Shown here in pieces: positions 50,722-58,718 of a DNA stretch of 64,000 nucleotides. A program made the position numbers and the translations under genes. The stretch lies in assembly GCF_030682035.1 (NCBI RefSeq), contig NZ_JAUXQZ010000016.1, positions 62,001 to 126,000 on the forward strand, written 5' to 3'. Positions within the stretch are counted from its first letter, which is position 1, and every line of letters begins with the position of its first letter. The notes under the pieces are model-generated. The model saw only the letters and a program-made list of their open reading frames with translations, searched no databases and was not told where the DNA came from. The stretch comes from Brevundimonas sp. (GTDB lineage Bacteria > Pseudomonadota > Alphaproteobacteria > Caulobacterales > Caulobacteraceae).

Positions 50722-51354
50722 TCAGTCCGCGTCGGGCTGGGCGTCAGGATGGGCCGCCATAAAGGCGGGATGGGTCGCCGCGGCCGCATCAATGGCCAGA
50801 AGGCGGGGGAAGGCCTCGAGTGGAACATTGAACCGGCGAGCCGAATAGATCTGCGGGATCAGATAACAATCGGCGAGCGTCGGCGCCGCCCCGAAACACC
50901 AACCTGACCCGTGGCGCTTCACCAGTGCCTCCAGCGCCTCGAAGCCGGGAACGATCCAGCGCGCGGCCCAGGCGTCGACGGCGGCCTGATCGGCGCTGAA
51001 GGTCTCGCGCAGGGCCTTGCCGACCCGCAGATTGTTCAGCGGATGGATGTCGCAACCAATCAGCGCCGCCATGGCGCGGACCTGGGCGCGGGCGACGGGA
51101 TCGGCAGGCAGCAGCGGCGGGGCCGGATGGACCTCCTCCAGCCATTCCAGGATTGCCGGGCTCTGGGTCAGGACAGCCCCGTCCACCTCCAGTGCGGGCA
51201 CCATGCCTTGCGGGTTCAGCGCGACGAAGGCGGCGGACCTCTGGGCGCCAGTGCGCAGGTCGACACCCTGCTGGTCATAGTCCAGCCCCTTGAGGGCGAG
51301 GGCGATGCGTGTGCGCCAGGCGGCGCCCGAGCGCCAGTAGCCGTGCAGGATCAT
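50722..51354 (-). CDS. maiA: maleylacetoacetate / maleylpyruvate isomerase
   Basis: A 210-residue zeta-class GST. YWRSGAAWRTRIALALKGLD has the family's SSxx-like N-terminus in variant form (SGAAWR), ALNPQGMVPALEVDGAVLTQ and SPAILEWLEEVHPAPPLLPA the glutathione site, and IGCDIHPLNNLRVGKALRE the zeta-class helix. It isomerises the cis product of homogentisate or gentisate ring opening. The start overlaps the preceding FAH-family gene by four bases, so the two steps are made together. Confidence 0.92.
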   Translation of the reverse strand: MILHGYWRSGAAWRTRIALALKGLDYDQQGVDLRTGAQRSAAFVALNPQGMVPALEVDGAVLTQSPAILEWLEEVHPAPPLLPADPVARAQVRAMAALIGCDIHPLNNLRVGKALRETFSADQAAVDAWAARWIVPGFEALEALVKRHGSGWCFGAAPTLADCYLIPQIYSARRFNVPLEAFPRLLAIDAAAATHPAFMAAHPDAQPDAD

Positions 51355-52004
51355 CGCGGAAGCACCGTGAAGCTCAGGGTTTGGAGCCCGTCGATAGTCG
51401 CCTCGATCCGATCACCGGGCTGGAGTGGGCCGACGCCTTCGGGCGTGCCGGTGAAGATCAGATCGCCGGGGCGGACGTCCCACAGTTCTCGCGCCTTGGC
51501 GAGGATCTCGCCCGGGTTCCAGACCATTTCGTGGAGCCGGCCGGACTGGCGCGTCTCGCCGTTGACCGACAGCGCGATGGCCGCCGCCGGGTCCGGCAAA
51601 GCGCCGAGAGTCAGGGCGCCGCAGGGGGCGGATTGGTCGAACCCCTTGGCCGCGTCCCACGGCCGGCCCTTGTCTTTTGCGGCAGCCTGGAGATCGCGGC
51701 GGGTCAGGTCGCAACCTACCGCCCAGCCGGCGATGGCCCCCTCCACCCCGACCGCACAGACCAGTTCAACCTCGTAATGCAGGTTGGCGGTGGCCAAGGG
51801 AAACCGGGGATCAGCGCCGTCCGCAACCAGCGCATCGGCCGGTTTGGTGAAGAAAAAGGGCTCCGCGCGACTCTGGCCCATCTCCCGCGCATGGGCCGCA
51901 TAGTTCTGGCCGACACAGAGAATTCGGCGAACAGGGAACCGCTCGCTTCGACCGTGGATCGGCAGCGAAGGCGTCGGCGCGGGATTGAACAGCCAGTCAG
52001 TCAT
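51351..52004 (-). CDS. fumarylacetoacetate hydrolase family protein (fumarylpyruvate hydrolase-like)
   Basis: A 217-residue short-form FAH-family enzyme. FPVRRILCVGQNYAAHAREM, PFFFTKPADALVADG, ATANLHYEVELVCAVGVEGA, VGCDLTRRDLQAAAKDKGRP, and KARELWDVRPGDLIFTGTPE are the family blocks, with metal-binding Glu residues in HYEVELV. The size and N-terminus resemble fumarylpyruvate hydrolase of the gentisate pathway rather than the long tyrosine-pathway FAH. With the isomerase it would complete ring-cleavage product breakdown. Confidence 0.92.
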   Translation of the reverse strand: MTDWLFNPAPTPSLPIHGRSERFPVRRILCVGQNYAAHAREMGQSRAEPFFFTKPADALVADGADPRFPLATANLHYEVELVCAVGVEGAIAGWAVGCDLTRRDLQAAAKDKGRPWDAAKGFDQSAPCGALTLGALPDPAAAIALSVNGETRQSGRLHEMVWNPGEILAKARELWDVRPGDLIFTGTPEGVGPLQPGDRIEATIDGLQTLSFTVLPR

Positions 52005-52062
52005 CCGCCCTGTCTATGCCCGGATGCGGCGCTCCGCCACCTCGAGGTCATGCTGCGATGCG

Positions 52063-52087
52063 GGAACCGTCACCACACAGTGGCGTT
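52063..52087 (+). promoter_or_regulatory. EcfG/SigT-type promoter of the DUF883 operon
   Basis: GGAAC (52063-52067), 16 bases, CGTT (52084-52087), the consensus for the alphaproteobacterial general stress sigma factor, 53 bases before the ATG at 52141. DUF883 and holin-like pairs are frequent members of stress regulons, which agrees. Confidence 0.75.
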
Positions 52088-52140
52088 CCGGCTCAGGGTT
52101 CTCTATCTAACCGTCAAGCTTGCAAAGCGGAGCGCGCACA

Positions 52141-52521
52141 ATGGCCACGACCAAGGCAGCACGGACAGCCGTGAAGAACGACATCAATACGCTGAAGGAC
52201 GATCTCAAGGTGCTCGGCGCCGAAGAGAAGGCCCGGCTGCGTGAAAAGGCGACGGCGGCGGAAGCCCGCCTGCGCGCCAAGGCGGCGGAGGCCGAGACCC
52301 GGTTGCGCGAAGAAACCGACGTCCTGCGCGAGCGGGCCCGGGGCTACTATGACACCGCCCGCGTCCGGGGTCGGGAGTATTACGACGACGCCAGCGAACG
52401 CTTCGACGAAGCGCAACGCTATCTGGTGGAGCGAGTGCAAGAGCGTCCGATGCAATCCACCGGCATCGCCCTCGGTGTTGGCGTCGTCCTGGGCCTTCTG
52501 CTCGCCGGCCGGCGGCGCTGA
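52141..52521 (+). CDS. DUF883/ElaB-YqjD family protein
   Basis: A 126-residue protein from the ATG at 52141. The first 75 residues form a long, highly charged amphipathic helix (KDDLKVLGAEEKARLREKAT, AAEARLRAKAAEAETRL), then a tyrosine-rich stretch (RGYYDTARVRGREYYDDASE), and a C-terminal membrane helix (GIALGVGVVLGLLLAGRR). E. coli YqjD is a tail-anchored protein that binds ribosomes in stationary phase. It starts an operon with the next gene and has an EcfG-type promoter. Confidence 0.9.
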   Translation: MATTKAARTAVKNDINTLKDDLKVLGAEEKARLREKATAAEARLRAKAAEAETRLREETDVLRERARGYYDTARVRGREYYDDASERFDEAQRYLVERVQERPMQSTGIALGVGVVLGLLLAGRRR

Positions 52522-52931
52522 TGTTCGGCGGAGGCATGGCCAGAGATCTGGTCAAGAAGGCCGTCGCGGCCTCGGTTGCGGCGGGCGCCGCCTTGGTCGC
52601 CATACTGGCGCTCGGGGCGACGATCTTCTATGCTCTGCAACTGGTCGTCGTTCCGCTGGCCGCCGCGGCGATCACCTTCCTGCTCTTCGCTGTAGCCGCC
52701 CTCGCTGTGGCCCTGATCTTCGTCGCCCGCAGCGAGGCTAAAGAAGAGGAAGATGAAGAGGAGTCCTCGGGCATGGGCCAGCGCGCCTATATGCTGTTCC
52801 GGCAGCGACCCATCCTCGGCACCGTCGCAGCCTTGGCGGGCGGCTGGATATTCCTGCGGAACCCGGCGCTCGCCACCATGGTGGCGGCGGCATTTACCGA
52901 AAAATCCCACGGCAACCGCCGGCGCCGCTGA
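52521..52931 (+). CDS. holin-like / YqjE-type membrane protein
   Basis: A 136-residue protein starting in the overlap TGATG. Two adjacent membrane helices (VAAGAALVAILALGATIFYA and AAAITFLLFAVAALAVALIF) are followed by an acidic cytoplasmic stretch (AKEEEDEEESSGMGQ) and a third, weaker hydrophobic segment. The layout matches the small phage-holin-3-6/YqjE family that accompanies DUF883 genes. It is under the same stress-type promoter and is followed by a terminator. Confidence 0.82.
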   Translation: MFGGGMARDLVKKAVAASVAAGAALVAILALGATIFYALQLVVVPLAAAAITFLLFAVAALAVALIFVARSEAKEEEDEEESSGMGQRAYMLFRQRPILGTVAALAGGWIFLRNPALATMVAAAFTEKSHGNRRRR

Positions 52932-52970
52932 GGCGGAACAGCGACGCGTTCGAAAGCACGCCAATCAGGG

Positions 52971-53001
52971 AAGGCCGTAGTCGATCAGACCACGGCCTTT
53001 T
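52971..53001 (+). terminator. terminator of the DUF883 operon
   Basis: AAGGCCGT (52971-52978) and ACGGCCTT (52992-52999) form the stem, followed by a short T-run. The loop carries the stop codon of the convergent phosphoesterase gene, so it may serve both strands. Confidence 0.75.
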
Positions 53002-53836
53002 CCATTTGACCGGCCTCGTTCGGATCCGGCGCAGTGGCGGTCCGGCGGGTGTCCTGACGGCGCGGCAGTTTCCAGGTCTGGTCGGGCTCGAAACGGTCGC
53101 CGGTCCAGGCCATGGCTGTGACGGTGATGTGGTGAGCGTCCCAGTCGATCTGGTTGAAACTGGGCGGTGCGCCCCGTTCACGGTGGGACAGCGTCCCGCA
53201 GCCCACCGCGTACGAGCAATGGTCGCCCAAGCTGATCGGCAGGGCGAACGGGACATGGACGTGGCCGGTGGTGATCAGATCAACCCCGGCCTCGGCGAAG
53301 ATCAGGGCGGCCGCGTCGCCGCGCTTCACCTCTCCGGTCATGGGAGTGCCGATCATCTCGACCAGAGGATGGTGGCAGGCGAGAACGCGCAGTGCCCCGA
53401 CCGGCGCCTGACGCAGCGCCTCAGCCGCCTTGCGCGTTTGCTCAAGATCGATGACGCCCTTGGACCAATTGGTCCGCGCCTGCCAACCGCGCGCGGTGAC
53501 GACGCCGCGCACCATCAGGTCAGGGCTCAGGAACTGGTGGTCGTGGGCCGGGTGGCCGGTGGCGTGTTCGAACGCCTTCCACGGGCTGAACACCCGTGCA
53601 AACAGGCTCCAGTACGGGACATCATGATTGCCGACGATGACGAAGCGCGGGTCAGGCATACTAGCGATCCAGCGGCCGGCCGCCTCAAATTCGTCAGGCA
53701 GGCCCTGCTGGGTGATGTCGCCGGTGATCAGGATCAGGTTGTGCGCCGTGGCATGGGCGTAGTCGATGGCGGCGGCGCAGGCATGCGTGTGCTCACAGCC
53801 GAAATGGATGTCCGAAAACTGCAGGATGCGTCCCAC
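52985..53836 (-). CDS. metallophosphoesterase (CpdA-like)
   Basis: A 283-residue calcineurin-like phosphoesterase. The five metal motifs are in order: QFSDIHFG (DxH), LITGDITQQG (GD), IVGNHDVPYW (GNHD), LACHHPLVE and TTGHVHVPF (GHxH). This is the class that includes cyclic AMP phosphodiesterase CpdA and UDP-diacylglucosamine hydrolases. It overlaps the stop of a lipid-kinase-like gene by one base, which favours a role in lipid or phospholipid metabolism, but the substrate is not established. Confidence 0.93.
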   Translation of the reverse strand: MGRILQFSDIHFGCEHTHACAAAIDYAHATAHNLILITGDITQQGLPDEFEAAGRWIASMPDPRFVIVGNHDVPYWSLFARVFSPWKAFEHATGHPAHDHQFLSPDLMVRGVVTARGWQARTNWSKGVIDLEQTRKAAEALRQAPVGALRVLACHHPLVEMIGTPMTGEVKRGDAAALIFAEAGVDLITTGHVHVPFALPISLGDHCSYAVGCGTLSHRERGAPPSFNQIDWDAHHITVTAMAWTGDRFEPDQTWKLPRRQDTRRTATAPDPNEAGQMEKAVV

Positions 53837-54807
53837 TAGACGCTTTCCCCGGGGGTCGGGGGATTGGGAGCCAAGGCCCGGAAGGCCGTTCGGATGAAGC
53901 GGACCTTGGCCTCGTGGCGCAGCAGGGCCGGCTCGCCGTCAATCACGGCCGGAATGCGCGACCGGGCGCGGACCGTCGCCTTCTGGATCGCCTTCGTGGT
54001 AACAGCCGGATCCTGGCGCCAATCGGTGAAGACCGCGTGAGCGGCCAGCCGAAACGCCTCGAGCGCGTCGGCAGGGTTCATTGCCGCGGCCTCGAGCCCG
54101 GTATGCTCGTCCATGGCCTTGGAGATCAGCGGACTGATCAGGACGAGCGCCTCGGCCCGGCGATCAGCGCGGCCATCGAGGGAAAAACGCAACCGTCCGG
54201 AGAAGGCGCGCTTGAGCGCTCGGCGGCCATAGGCCCAGGCCAGACCGAACTTGCCCTCGCGAACTGCCTCTCGGGCCGGAGCCCAAAGAGCCGGAGACCC
54301 CAGGATGGCGGCGCAGAAGAAGGCCTGACGGAACTCGCCGTCGGTGACCTCGCCCCCCGCAACACGCTGCGGCGCACCCTCCTCCAACGCCAGTTTGAGG
54401 GCGATCTTCCAGTCAGCGGTGCCGTAGAGCGCCTTGGGCAGCATGTTCATCGTTCCGCCCGGCAAGGGCGCGATCAGCGGCCCATCGGGCCCGGCGCGCG
54501 AGGCGATGGTGCCGGCGGTTCCATCCCCGGCCAATACGAACAGCGCGTCAGGGCAAGCGTCGAGCGCCTCCTGGACCTGGACGTCGAACTGGCCGCCGTC
54601 GAGCGCCACGATAGTGGTTTCGCAGGCGTATTCGGCCAGGATGGCGGCCGCCTCGTCCGCCGCATTCGCGCCGACGCCGCCGGACAGCGGATTAACGAGC
54701 ATGATGACCCGCCCCAGCGCGACGTGCGGGGTCAAGACATGGGGTTCGGCGATCAGGGTCTCGGCCGGCGGCGCGATATCACTCGCCGGTGTTGCGGTAT
54801 CAGTCAT
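53836..54807 (-). CDS. diacylglycerol kinase family protein
   Basis: A 323-residue lipid-kinase-like protein with the DAGK catalytic domain: VIMLVNPLSGGVGANAADEA at the nucleotide site, then ALFVLAGDGTAGTIAS (the usual GGDGT appears as AGDGT), and PLIAPLPGGTMNMLPKALYG. The C-terminal half is divergent. Such enzymes phosphorylate diacylglycerol or other lipids with ATP. Its overlap with the phosphoesterase gene suggests that the two act on related lipid substrates. Confidence 0.88.
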   Translation of the reverse strand: MTDTATPASDIAPPAETLIAEPHVLTPHVALGRVIMLVNPLSGGVGANAADEAAAILAEYACETTIVALDGGQFDVQVQEALDACPDALFVLAGDGTAGTIASRAGPDGPLIAPLPGGTMNMLPKALYGTADWKIALKLALEEGAPQRVAGGEVTDGEFRQAFFCAAILGSPALWAPAREAVREGKFGLAWAYGRRALKRAFSGRLRFSLDGRADRRAEALVLISPLISKAMDEHTGLEAAAMNPADALEAFRLAAHAVFTDWRQDPAVTTKAIQKATVRARSRIPAVIDGEPALLRHEAKVRFIRTAFRALAPNPPTPGESV

Positions 54808-54862
54808 GCCGCCCGAACGTCCCGACCGGAACGATGTTCCGATCGGGAGCGCCCAAGCGTGA

Positions 54863-55180
54863 CTATTGTCTCTTCATCTCGTCGGAAGCGGCGGCTGCCC
54901 CGGCCTGCGCGGCGTCACCGGCCTTTTCAGCGGCGGCTCCGGCGGCGGCGGCCGCCTCGTCCGCGACCTTGGGGGCCTCACCCTTTACCGTGGAGACGCC
55001 CTTGGTGATCCAGCCGTCCATTATGGCTCCACCTTCGGCAAGCGACTGCTCCTTGATGCCCAGTACGGCCGTCAAAACGCCGAACAGCGCCAGCAGGGTG
55101 ACAATGATCCCCACCAGCGGATTGCCCGAGCGCCGTTTGGAGCGGGCCCATACCGGACTGTGCTCGCCCTCGTCCGCCAT
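54863..55180 (-). CDS. single-pass membrane protein with Ala-rich tail
   Basis: A 105-residue protein from the ATG at 55180 (in-frame ATG at 55204 also possible). It has one membrane helix (GIIVTLLALFGVLTAVLGIK) and an Ala/Glu/Lys-rich C-terminal helix (VADEAAAAAGAAAEKAGDAA) that looks like a coiled coil. The N-terminal part (RSKRRSGNPLVG) is basic, so it should be cytoplasmic. Unknown function; it is 56 bases upstream of the lipid-kinase gene on the same strand. Confidence 0.68.
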   Translation of the reverse strand: MADEGEHSPVWARSKRRSGNPLVGIIVTLLALFGVLTAVLGIKEQSLAEGGAIMDGWITKGVSTVKGEAPKVADEAAAAAGAAAEKAGDAAQAGAAAASDEMKRQ

Positions 55181-55298
55181 GCGAACCGGTTCAGAAAAAC
55201 GCATACGAAACCCCCGTCTCAACCCAGAAAATCGAGGCCGCACCCTCCGCGCGACGCCGATCGAAGCCTAATACAGGCTTAACCTCTATCATAGCGCG

Positions 55299-55323
55299 GG
55301 AACCGCCACGCTTATCCAGCGTT
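55299..55323 (+). promoter_or_regulatory. EcfG/SigT-type promoter of the glycine-zipper gene
   Basis: GGAAC (55299-55303), 16 bases, CGTT (55320-55323), 40 bases before the ATG at 55364: an exact match to the general stress sigma factor consensus. Confidence 0.75.
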
Positions 55324-55363
55324 CTCACCCGTGGGGCGAACCCGAGGGATGAAGGAAATATCC

Positions 55364-55705
55364 ATGAACAAGGCAATCATCGCGATCGCCGGCGCCGGTC
55401 TTCTGGTCAGCGCCTGCGCGACAGACCAATACGGCAACCCCAACCAAACGGTCCGCCAGGGCGCTATCGGCGCCGGACTGGGAGCCGTCGCCGGCGCCAT
55501 CATCGGCAACAACACCGGCAGCGGCAACGCCGGACGCGGCGCGGCCATCGGCGCCGTCGTCGGCGGCGCGGCTGGCGCAATCCGCGGATCCCAGGAGGAC
55601 CGGGCCAACCAGCAGCGCTACCGCGACAGCCAGAACCGGTATTACTACTGCTACGACGGCCGTCAGACCGAGTGCTACTGGGAAAATGGCCAGCGTCGCC
55701 AGTAG
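55364..55705 (+). CDS. glycine-zipper lipoprotein
   Basis: A 113-residue lipoprotein from the ATG at 55364 (AAGGAA upstream), lipobox LLVSAC. The middle is a Gly/Ala-rich repeat (GAIGAGLGAVAGAIIGNNTG, then RGAAIGAVVGGAAGAI), a glycine zipper that packs as a pair of helices in membranes, and the end is Tyr/Gln/Arg-rich with two Cys (YYYCYDGRQTECYWENGQRR). Proteins of this kind are commonly stress-induced in alphaproteobacteria, consistent with the EcfG-type promoter. Confidence 0.9.
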   Translation: MNKAIIAIAGAGLLVSACATDQYGNPNQTVRQGAIGAGLGAVAGAIIGNNTGSGNAGRGAAIGAVVGGAAGAIRGSQEDRANQQRYRDSQNRYYYCYDGRQTECYWENGQRRQ

Positions 55706-55727
55706 GGCGCTGGTTGACTGAGCGTTC

Positions 55728-55760
55728 AGGGCGGTTCGTCGCGAGGCGGGCCGCCCTTTT
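55728..55760 (+). terminator. terminator after the glycine-zipper gene
   Basis: AGGGCGG (55728-55734) pairs with CCGCCCT (55751-55757), followed by TTT, 23 bases after the stop. Confidence 0.7.
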
Positions 55761-55775
55761 CATGAGGGGTTGAAC

Positions 55776-56225
55776 ATGAAGCGGTTGATGGGGTTTGCAG
55801 GGCTCGCCGTCGCGGTTGGGCTGTCCGGGTGCGGGGTGACGCGGTTCATGGATCGAACCGCGGTGGTCACGGAGCCGTCCGCCTGCACAGCGAAGCGGTT
55901 CGAGGTCTATTTCGCGGACAGCGAGGCGCGGCTGACCGAGGCGGCGCGGCAGGCCATCGGCATGGCCGCGGCCCAGTTGCAAGGCTGCAACATCCGCAAG
56001 GTCCAGGTGCTGGGCCTGGCCGACGCACGCGGCGGGGCGACGGCGAACCAGAGCCTGTCCGAACGCCGGGCGGTGGCGGTGGCCGAGGCCCTGACCGCAG
56101 CCGGCTGGCCCGCGCCGGTCTTTGAGGTGGAGGCGGCGGGCGAGGCCGGCGCCGCGGACGCCACCGGTGTGCGCGAGCCGATGCGGCGGCGCACCGAGGT
56201 GTTGATCGACGCCATCCCGCGCTGA
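55776..56225 (+). CDS. OmpA-family lipoprotein
   Basis: A 149-residue protein from the ATG at 55776, with a lipobox (GLAVAVGLSGC). The C-terminal OmpA-like peptidoglycan-binding domain is short but recognisable: RFEVYFADSEARLTEAARQA, IRKVQVLGLADARGGATANQ, SLSERRAVAVAEALTAAG and REPMRRRTEVLIDAIP, with Asp and Arg residues in the usual places, though the canonical NxxL.xxR box is degenerate. It is likely anchored in the outer membrane and bound to the wall. Confidence 0.85.
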   Translation: MKRLMGFAGLAVAVGLSGCGVTRFMDRTAVVTEPSACTAKRFEVYFADSEARLTEAARQAIGMAAAQLQGCNIRKVQVLGLADARGGATANQSLSERRAVAVAEALTAAGWPAPVFEVEAAGEAGAADATGVREPMRRRTEVLIDAIPR

Positions 56226-56319
56226 ACCTCTGCGGGCGCGACACCGGGCCGCTCCACGCGGGCGGTGACGGAGGGTGGTCCGGACGGCTAGGGTCGCCGC
56301 GACCATCTCCGGAGGCCGT

Positions 56320-58545
56320 GTGAACCTTTTCGTTCGAGTGTTGATCTGGCTGGCCCCGGTTCTGTCGGCGCTGTGCCTGTGGCCCGCCCAGGCCGCGGGC
56401 CAGACGAGCCCCGCAGGACCACAGCGCACCGAGCGGATCGAGGCGGAGCTGGTTCCGATGTCAGCGTGGGCCACGCCGGGGTCGACGGCCGTGGTGGCCG
56501 TCAAACAAACCATCCAGCCGGACTGGCACACATATTGGCGCAATCCGGGCGATTCGGGCGGAGCCACGACACTGACCTGGACCCTGCCGCAGGGCGTCCG
56601 GGCCGGCGACATCGTCTGGCCGGTTCCCGAGCGGCAGCGGATCGCAGGCCTGATGAACTACGGTTATTCCGGCGTCGTCTATCTGCCGGTGCCGGTCGAA
56701 ATCCCGGCCTCGGCGCGGTCGGGGACCACCCTGACACTCGCGGTCAAGGCGTTGTTCCTCGTGTGCAGCGCCGAGATGTGCGTGCCGGACGAGCTGACCC
56801 TGCGACTGGACCTGCCGGTCCGAGAGGGCGCGGCCCCACTGGACCCCCGCCACGGCGCCGCCATTACGGCGGTGCTGGAAAGCGCGCCACGGCCCGCCGG
56901 ACTTGAGGCGCGGATGGCGCTCGATAACGGCGTGCTGGTTCTCAGCGCCGCCGGCGGACCGCTGGCCGGGCGTGATCCGGGAGCGAGCTATTTCTTCCCC
57001 TTCGAAGGCGGAATCATCGACCACCCCGCCGCCCAGACCGGCGTCTGGGGACCGCAGGGGCTGACGCTGCGACTTCTGCCCGGCGGCGAGACGCGGGCGG
57101 CGGGCCTGTCTGGTCCCATCGAGGGCGTGCTGGTCACCGCCCACGGCGCCTGGGAAATCAAGGCTGAGCAGGGCGCCGCACCGGCCGGGACCAGCGGATC
57201 GGGCGAACTGGCCGCCGCGGCGGACGGCGCCAGCGCGGAACCGGCCGTCGGAGCCGGAGCTGGAACGAGTCTGGCCGTCTTCGCCCAGGCCGTGCTGTTT
57301 GCCGTCCTCGGCGGGCTGATCCTCAACCTGATGCCCTGCGTCTTCCCGATCCTGGCGATGAAGGCGGCGTCGCTGGCCGCATCGGCCCATGACGTCCGTC
57401 ACGCCCGGCGCGATGGTCTGGCCTTTCTGGCGGGCGTAATGACCACGTTCGTGCTGCTGGCCGGAGTCCTGTTGGTGCTGCGCGCGGCGGGCGAGGCGGT
57501 GGGTTGGGGCTTCCAGCTCCAGTCGCCGCCGGTGATGGCCGGTCTGGCCCTGCTGATGCTGGCCGTAGCGCTGAACCTGTCGGGCGTCTTCCATGTCGGG
57601 GCCGGGCTGCAGGGCGTCGGGTCGGGACCGTTGGCGCGCCTGCCCGGCGGTCTCGGAGCCTTCTTCACCGGGTCGTTGGCGGTGATCGTGGCGGCGCCCT
57701 GCACCGCGCCCTTCATGGCCTTCGCCTTGGGGGCGGCGCTGGTCATGCCGTGGCCGATGGCTCTGGTGGTGTTCCTGGGGCTGGGGCTCGGGCTCGCCCT
57801 GCCCTTCGTCGCAGTCAGCCTGACGCCCGGTCTGCTGGCGAGATTGCCCCGGCCCGGACCGTGGATGGAGCGTCTGAAGGGACTGCTGGCCTTTCCCATG
57901 TATGCGACGGCCCTGTGGCTGGCCTGGGTGTTCGGCCGCCAGACCAGTCCGGAGGCGCTGGGCCTGCTGTTCATCGCGGGCCTGCTGCTGGCGCTCGGCG
58001 TCTGGCTGGTCGGCTGCGGCCAGGCCGAGCGCGGCTTCGGGCGGCGGGGTGTGTTTCATCTGACCGCTGGCGTGGCCGCCCTGCTGCTGGCAGGCGCGGC
58101 CCTGATTCTGGCGGCGCGGCTTCCGGTCCCCGCAGCCGGCCCGGCGGCGTCCGTGCAGGGCGCGGGGCCAGTGAGTGCGCCGTGGTCTCCGGCGGCTGTC
58201 AAGGCGGCGCTGGCCGAGGGACGGCCGGTGCTGGTCAATTTCACCGCCGACTGGTGCGTGACCTGCAAGATCAATGAGCGGACGTCGCTGACCTCGGCGG
58301 GTGTGAAGGCTGCCATGGAGCGGACCCACGCTGTCTATCTGGTCGGGGACTGGACCCGGCGCGACGACGCCATAACCGCCGAGTTGCAGCGTCACGGGCG
58401 GTCGGGCGTTCCGCTGTACCTGCTGTATTCGCCCGGCTCAGCGGAGCCGCGCATCCTGCCCCAGCTTCTGACCGAGGGAGTGGTAGTCGAGGCGTTGATG
58501 AAACCCTCTCCCGTCGGGAGAGGGCTTGAGCGCCCAGGAGCGTAG
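56320..58545 (+). CDS. dsbD: DsbD/ScsB-like thiol:disulfide interchange protein
   Basis: From the GTG at 56320 (GGAGG upstream) the protein is 741 residues: signal peptide, an N-terminal periplasmic domain (HTYWRNPGDSGGATTLTW, LVCSAEMCVPDELTLR with the Cys pair), a set of about eight membrane helices with the two functional cysteines (LNLMPCVFPILAMKAA, APCTAPFMAFALGAAL), and a C-terminal thioredoxin domain (LVNFTADWCVTCK, CxxC). It passes reducing power from the cytoplasm to the periplasm. The last 15 or so residues (KPSPVGRGLERPGA) are read from a repeat element, see the neighbouring entry. Confidence 0.93.
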   Translation: MNLFVRVLIWLAPVLSALCLWPAQAAGQTSPAGPQRTERIEAELVPMSAWATPGSTAVVAVKQTIQPDWHTYWRNPGDSGGATTLTWTLPQGVRAGDIVWPVPERQRIAGLMNYGYSGVVYLPVPVEIPASARSGTTLTLAVKALFLVCSAEMCVPDELTLRLDLPVREGAAPLDPRHGAAITAVLESAPRPAGLEARMALDNGVLVLSAAGGPLAGRDPGASYFFPFEGGIIDHPAAQTGVWGPQGLTLRLLPGGETRAAGLSGPIEGVLVTAHGAWEIKAEQGAAPAGTSGSGELAAAADGASAEPAVGAGAGTSLAVFAQAVLFAVLGGLILNLMPCVFPILAMKAASLAASAHDVRHARRDGLAFLAGVMTTFVLLAGVLLVLRAAGEAVGWGFQLQSPPVMAGLALLMLAVALNLSGVFHVGAGLQGVGSGPLARLPGGLGAFFTGSLAVIVAAPCTAPFMAFALGAALVMPWPMALVVFLGLGLGLALPFVAVSLTPGLLARLPRPGPWMERLKGLLAFPMYATALWLAWVFGRQTSPEALGLLFIAGLLLALGVWLVGCGQAERGFGRRGVFHLTAGVAALLLAGAALILAARLPVPAAGPAASVQGAGPVSAPWSPAAVKAALAEGRPVLVNFTADWCVTCKINERTSLTSAGVKAAMERTHAVYLVGDWTRRDDAITAELQRHGRSGVPLYLLYSPGSAEPRILPQLLTEGVVVEALMKPSPVGRGLERPGA

Positions 58546-58693
58546 CGATTGGTTGCGCGAAAGGGCGTGGGTCGGGTTGCGGCAGTCGGCGTAAGCCGTG
58601 TCGCTGTCCGGAGCGGCGGCTTGCGCCGAAGGACAGAGCCGACCCACATCCGGCGCTGCGCGCCACCCCTCGGCTGATCGCATGCGATCAGCC
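58504..58693. repeat. palindromic repeat overlapping the dsbD end
   Basis: A perfect 21-base hairpin (CCCTCTCCCG / CGGGAGAGGG) at 58504-58524 opens a block of about 70 bases (to TGCGCGAAAGGGCGTGGG) that is similar to 59625-59694. Further on are GTGGGTCGG / CCGACCCAC arms and a perfect 22-base palindrome at 58672-58693 (GGCTGATCGCA / TGCGATCAGCC). The start of the element lies inside the dsbD coding sequence and provides its stop codon. Confidence 0.7.
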
Positions 58694-58718
58694 TTGAGCG
58701 CCTCGCCGGAGGATGACG

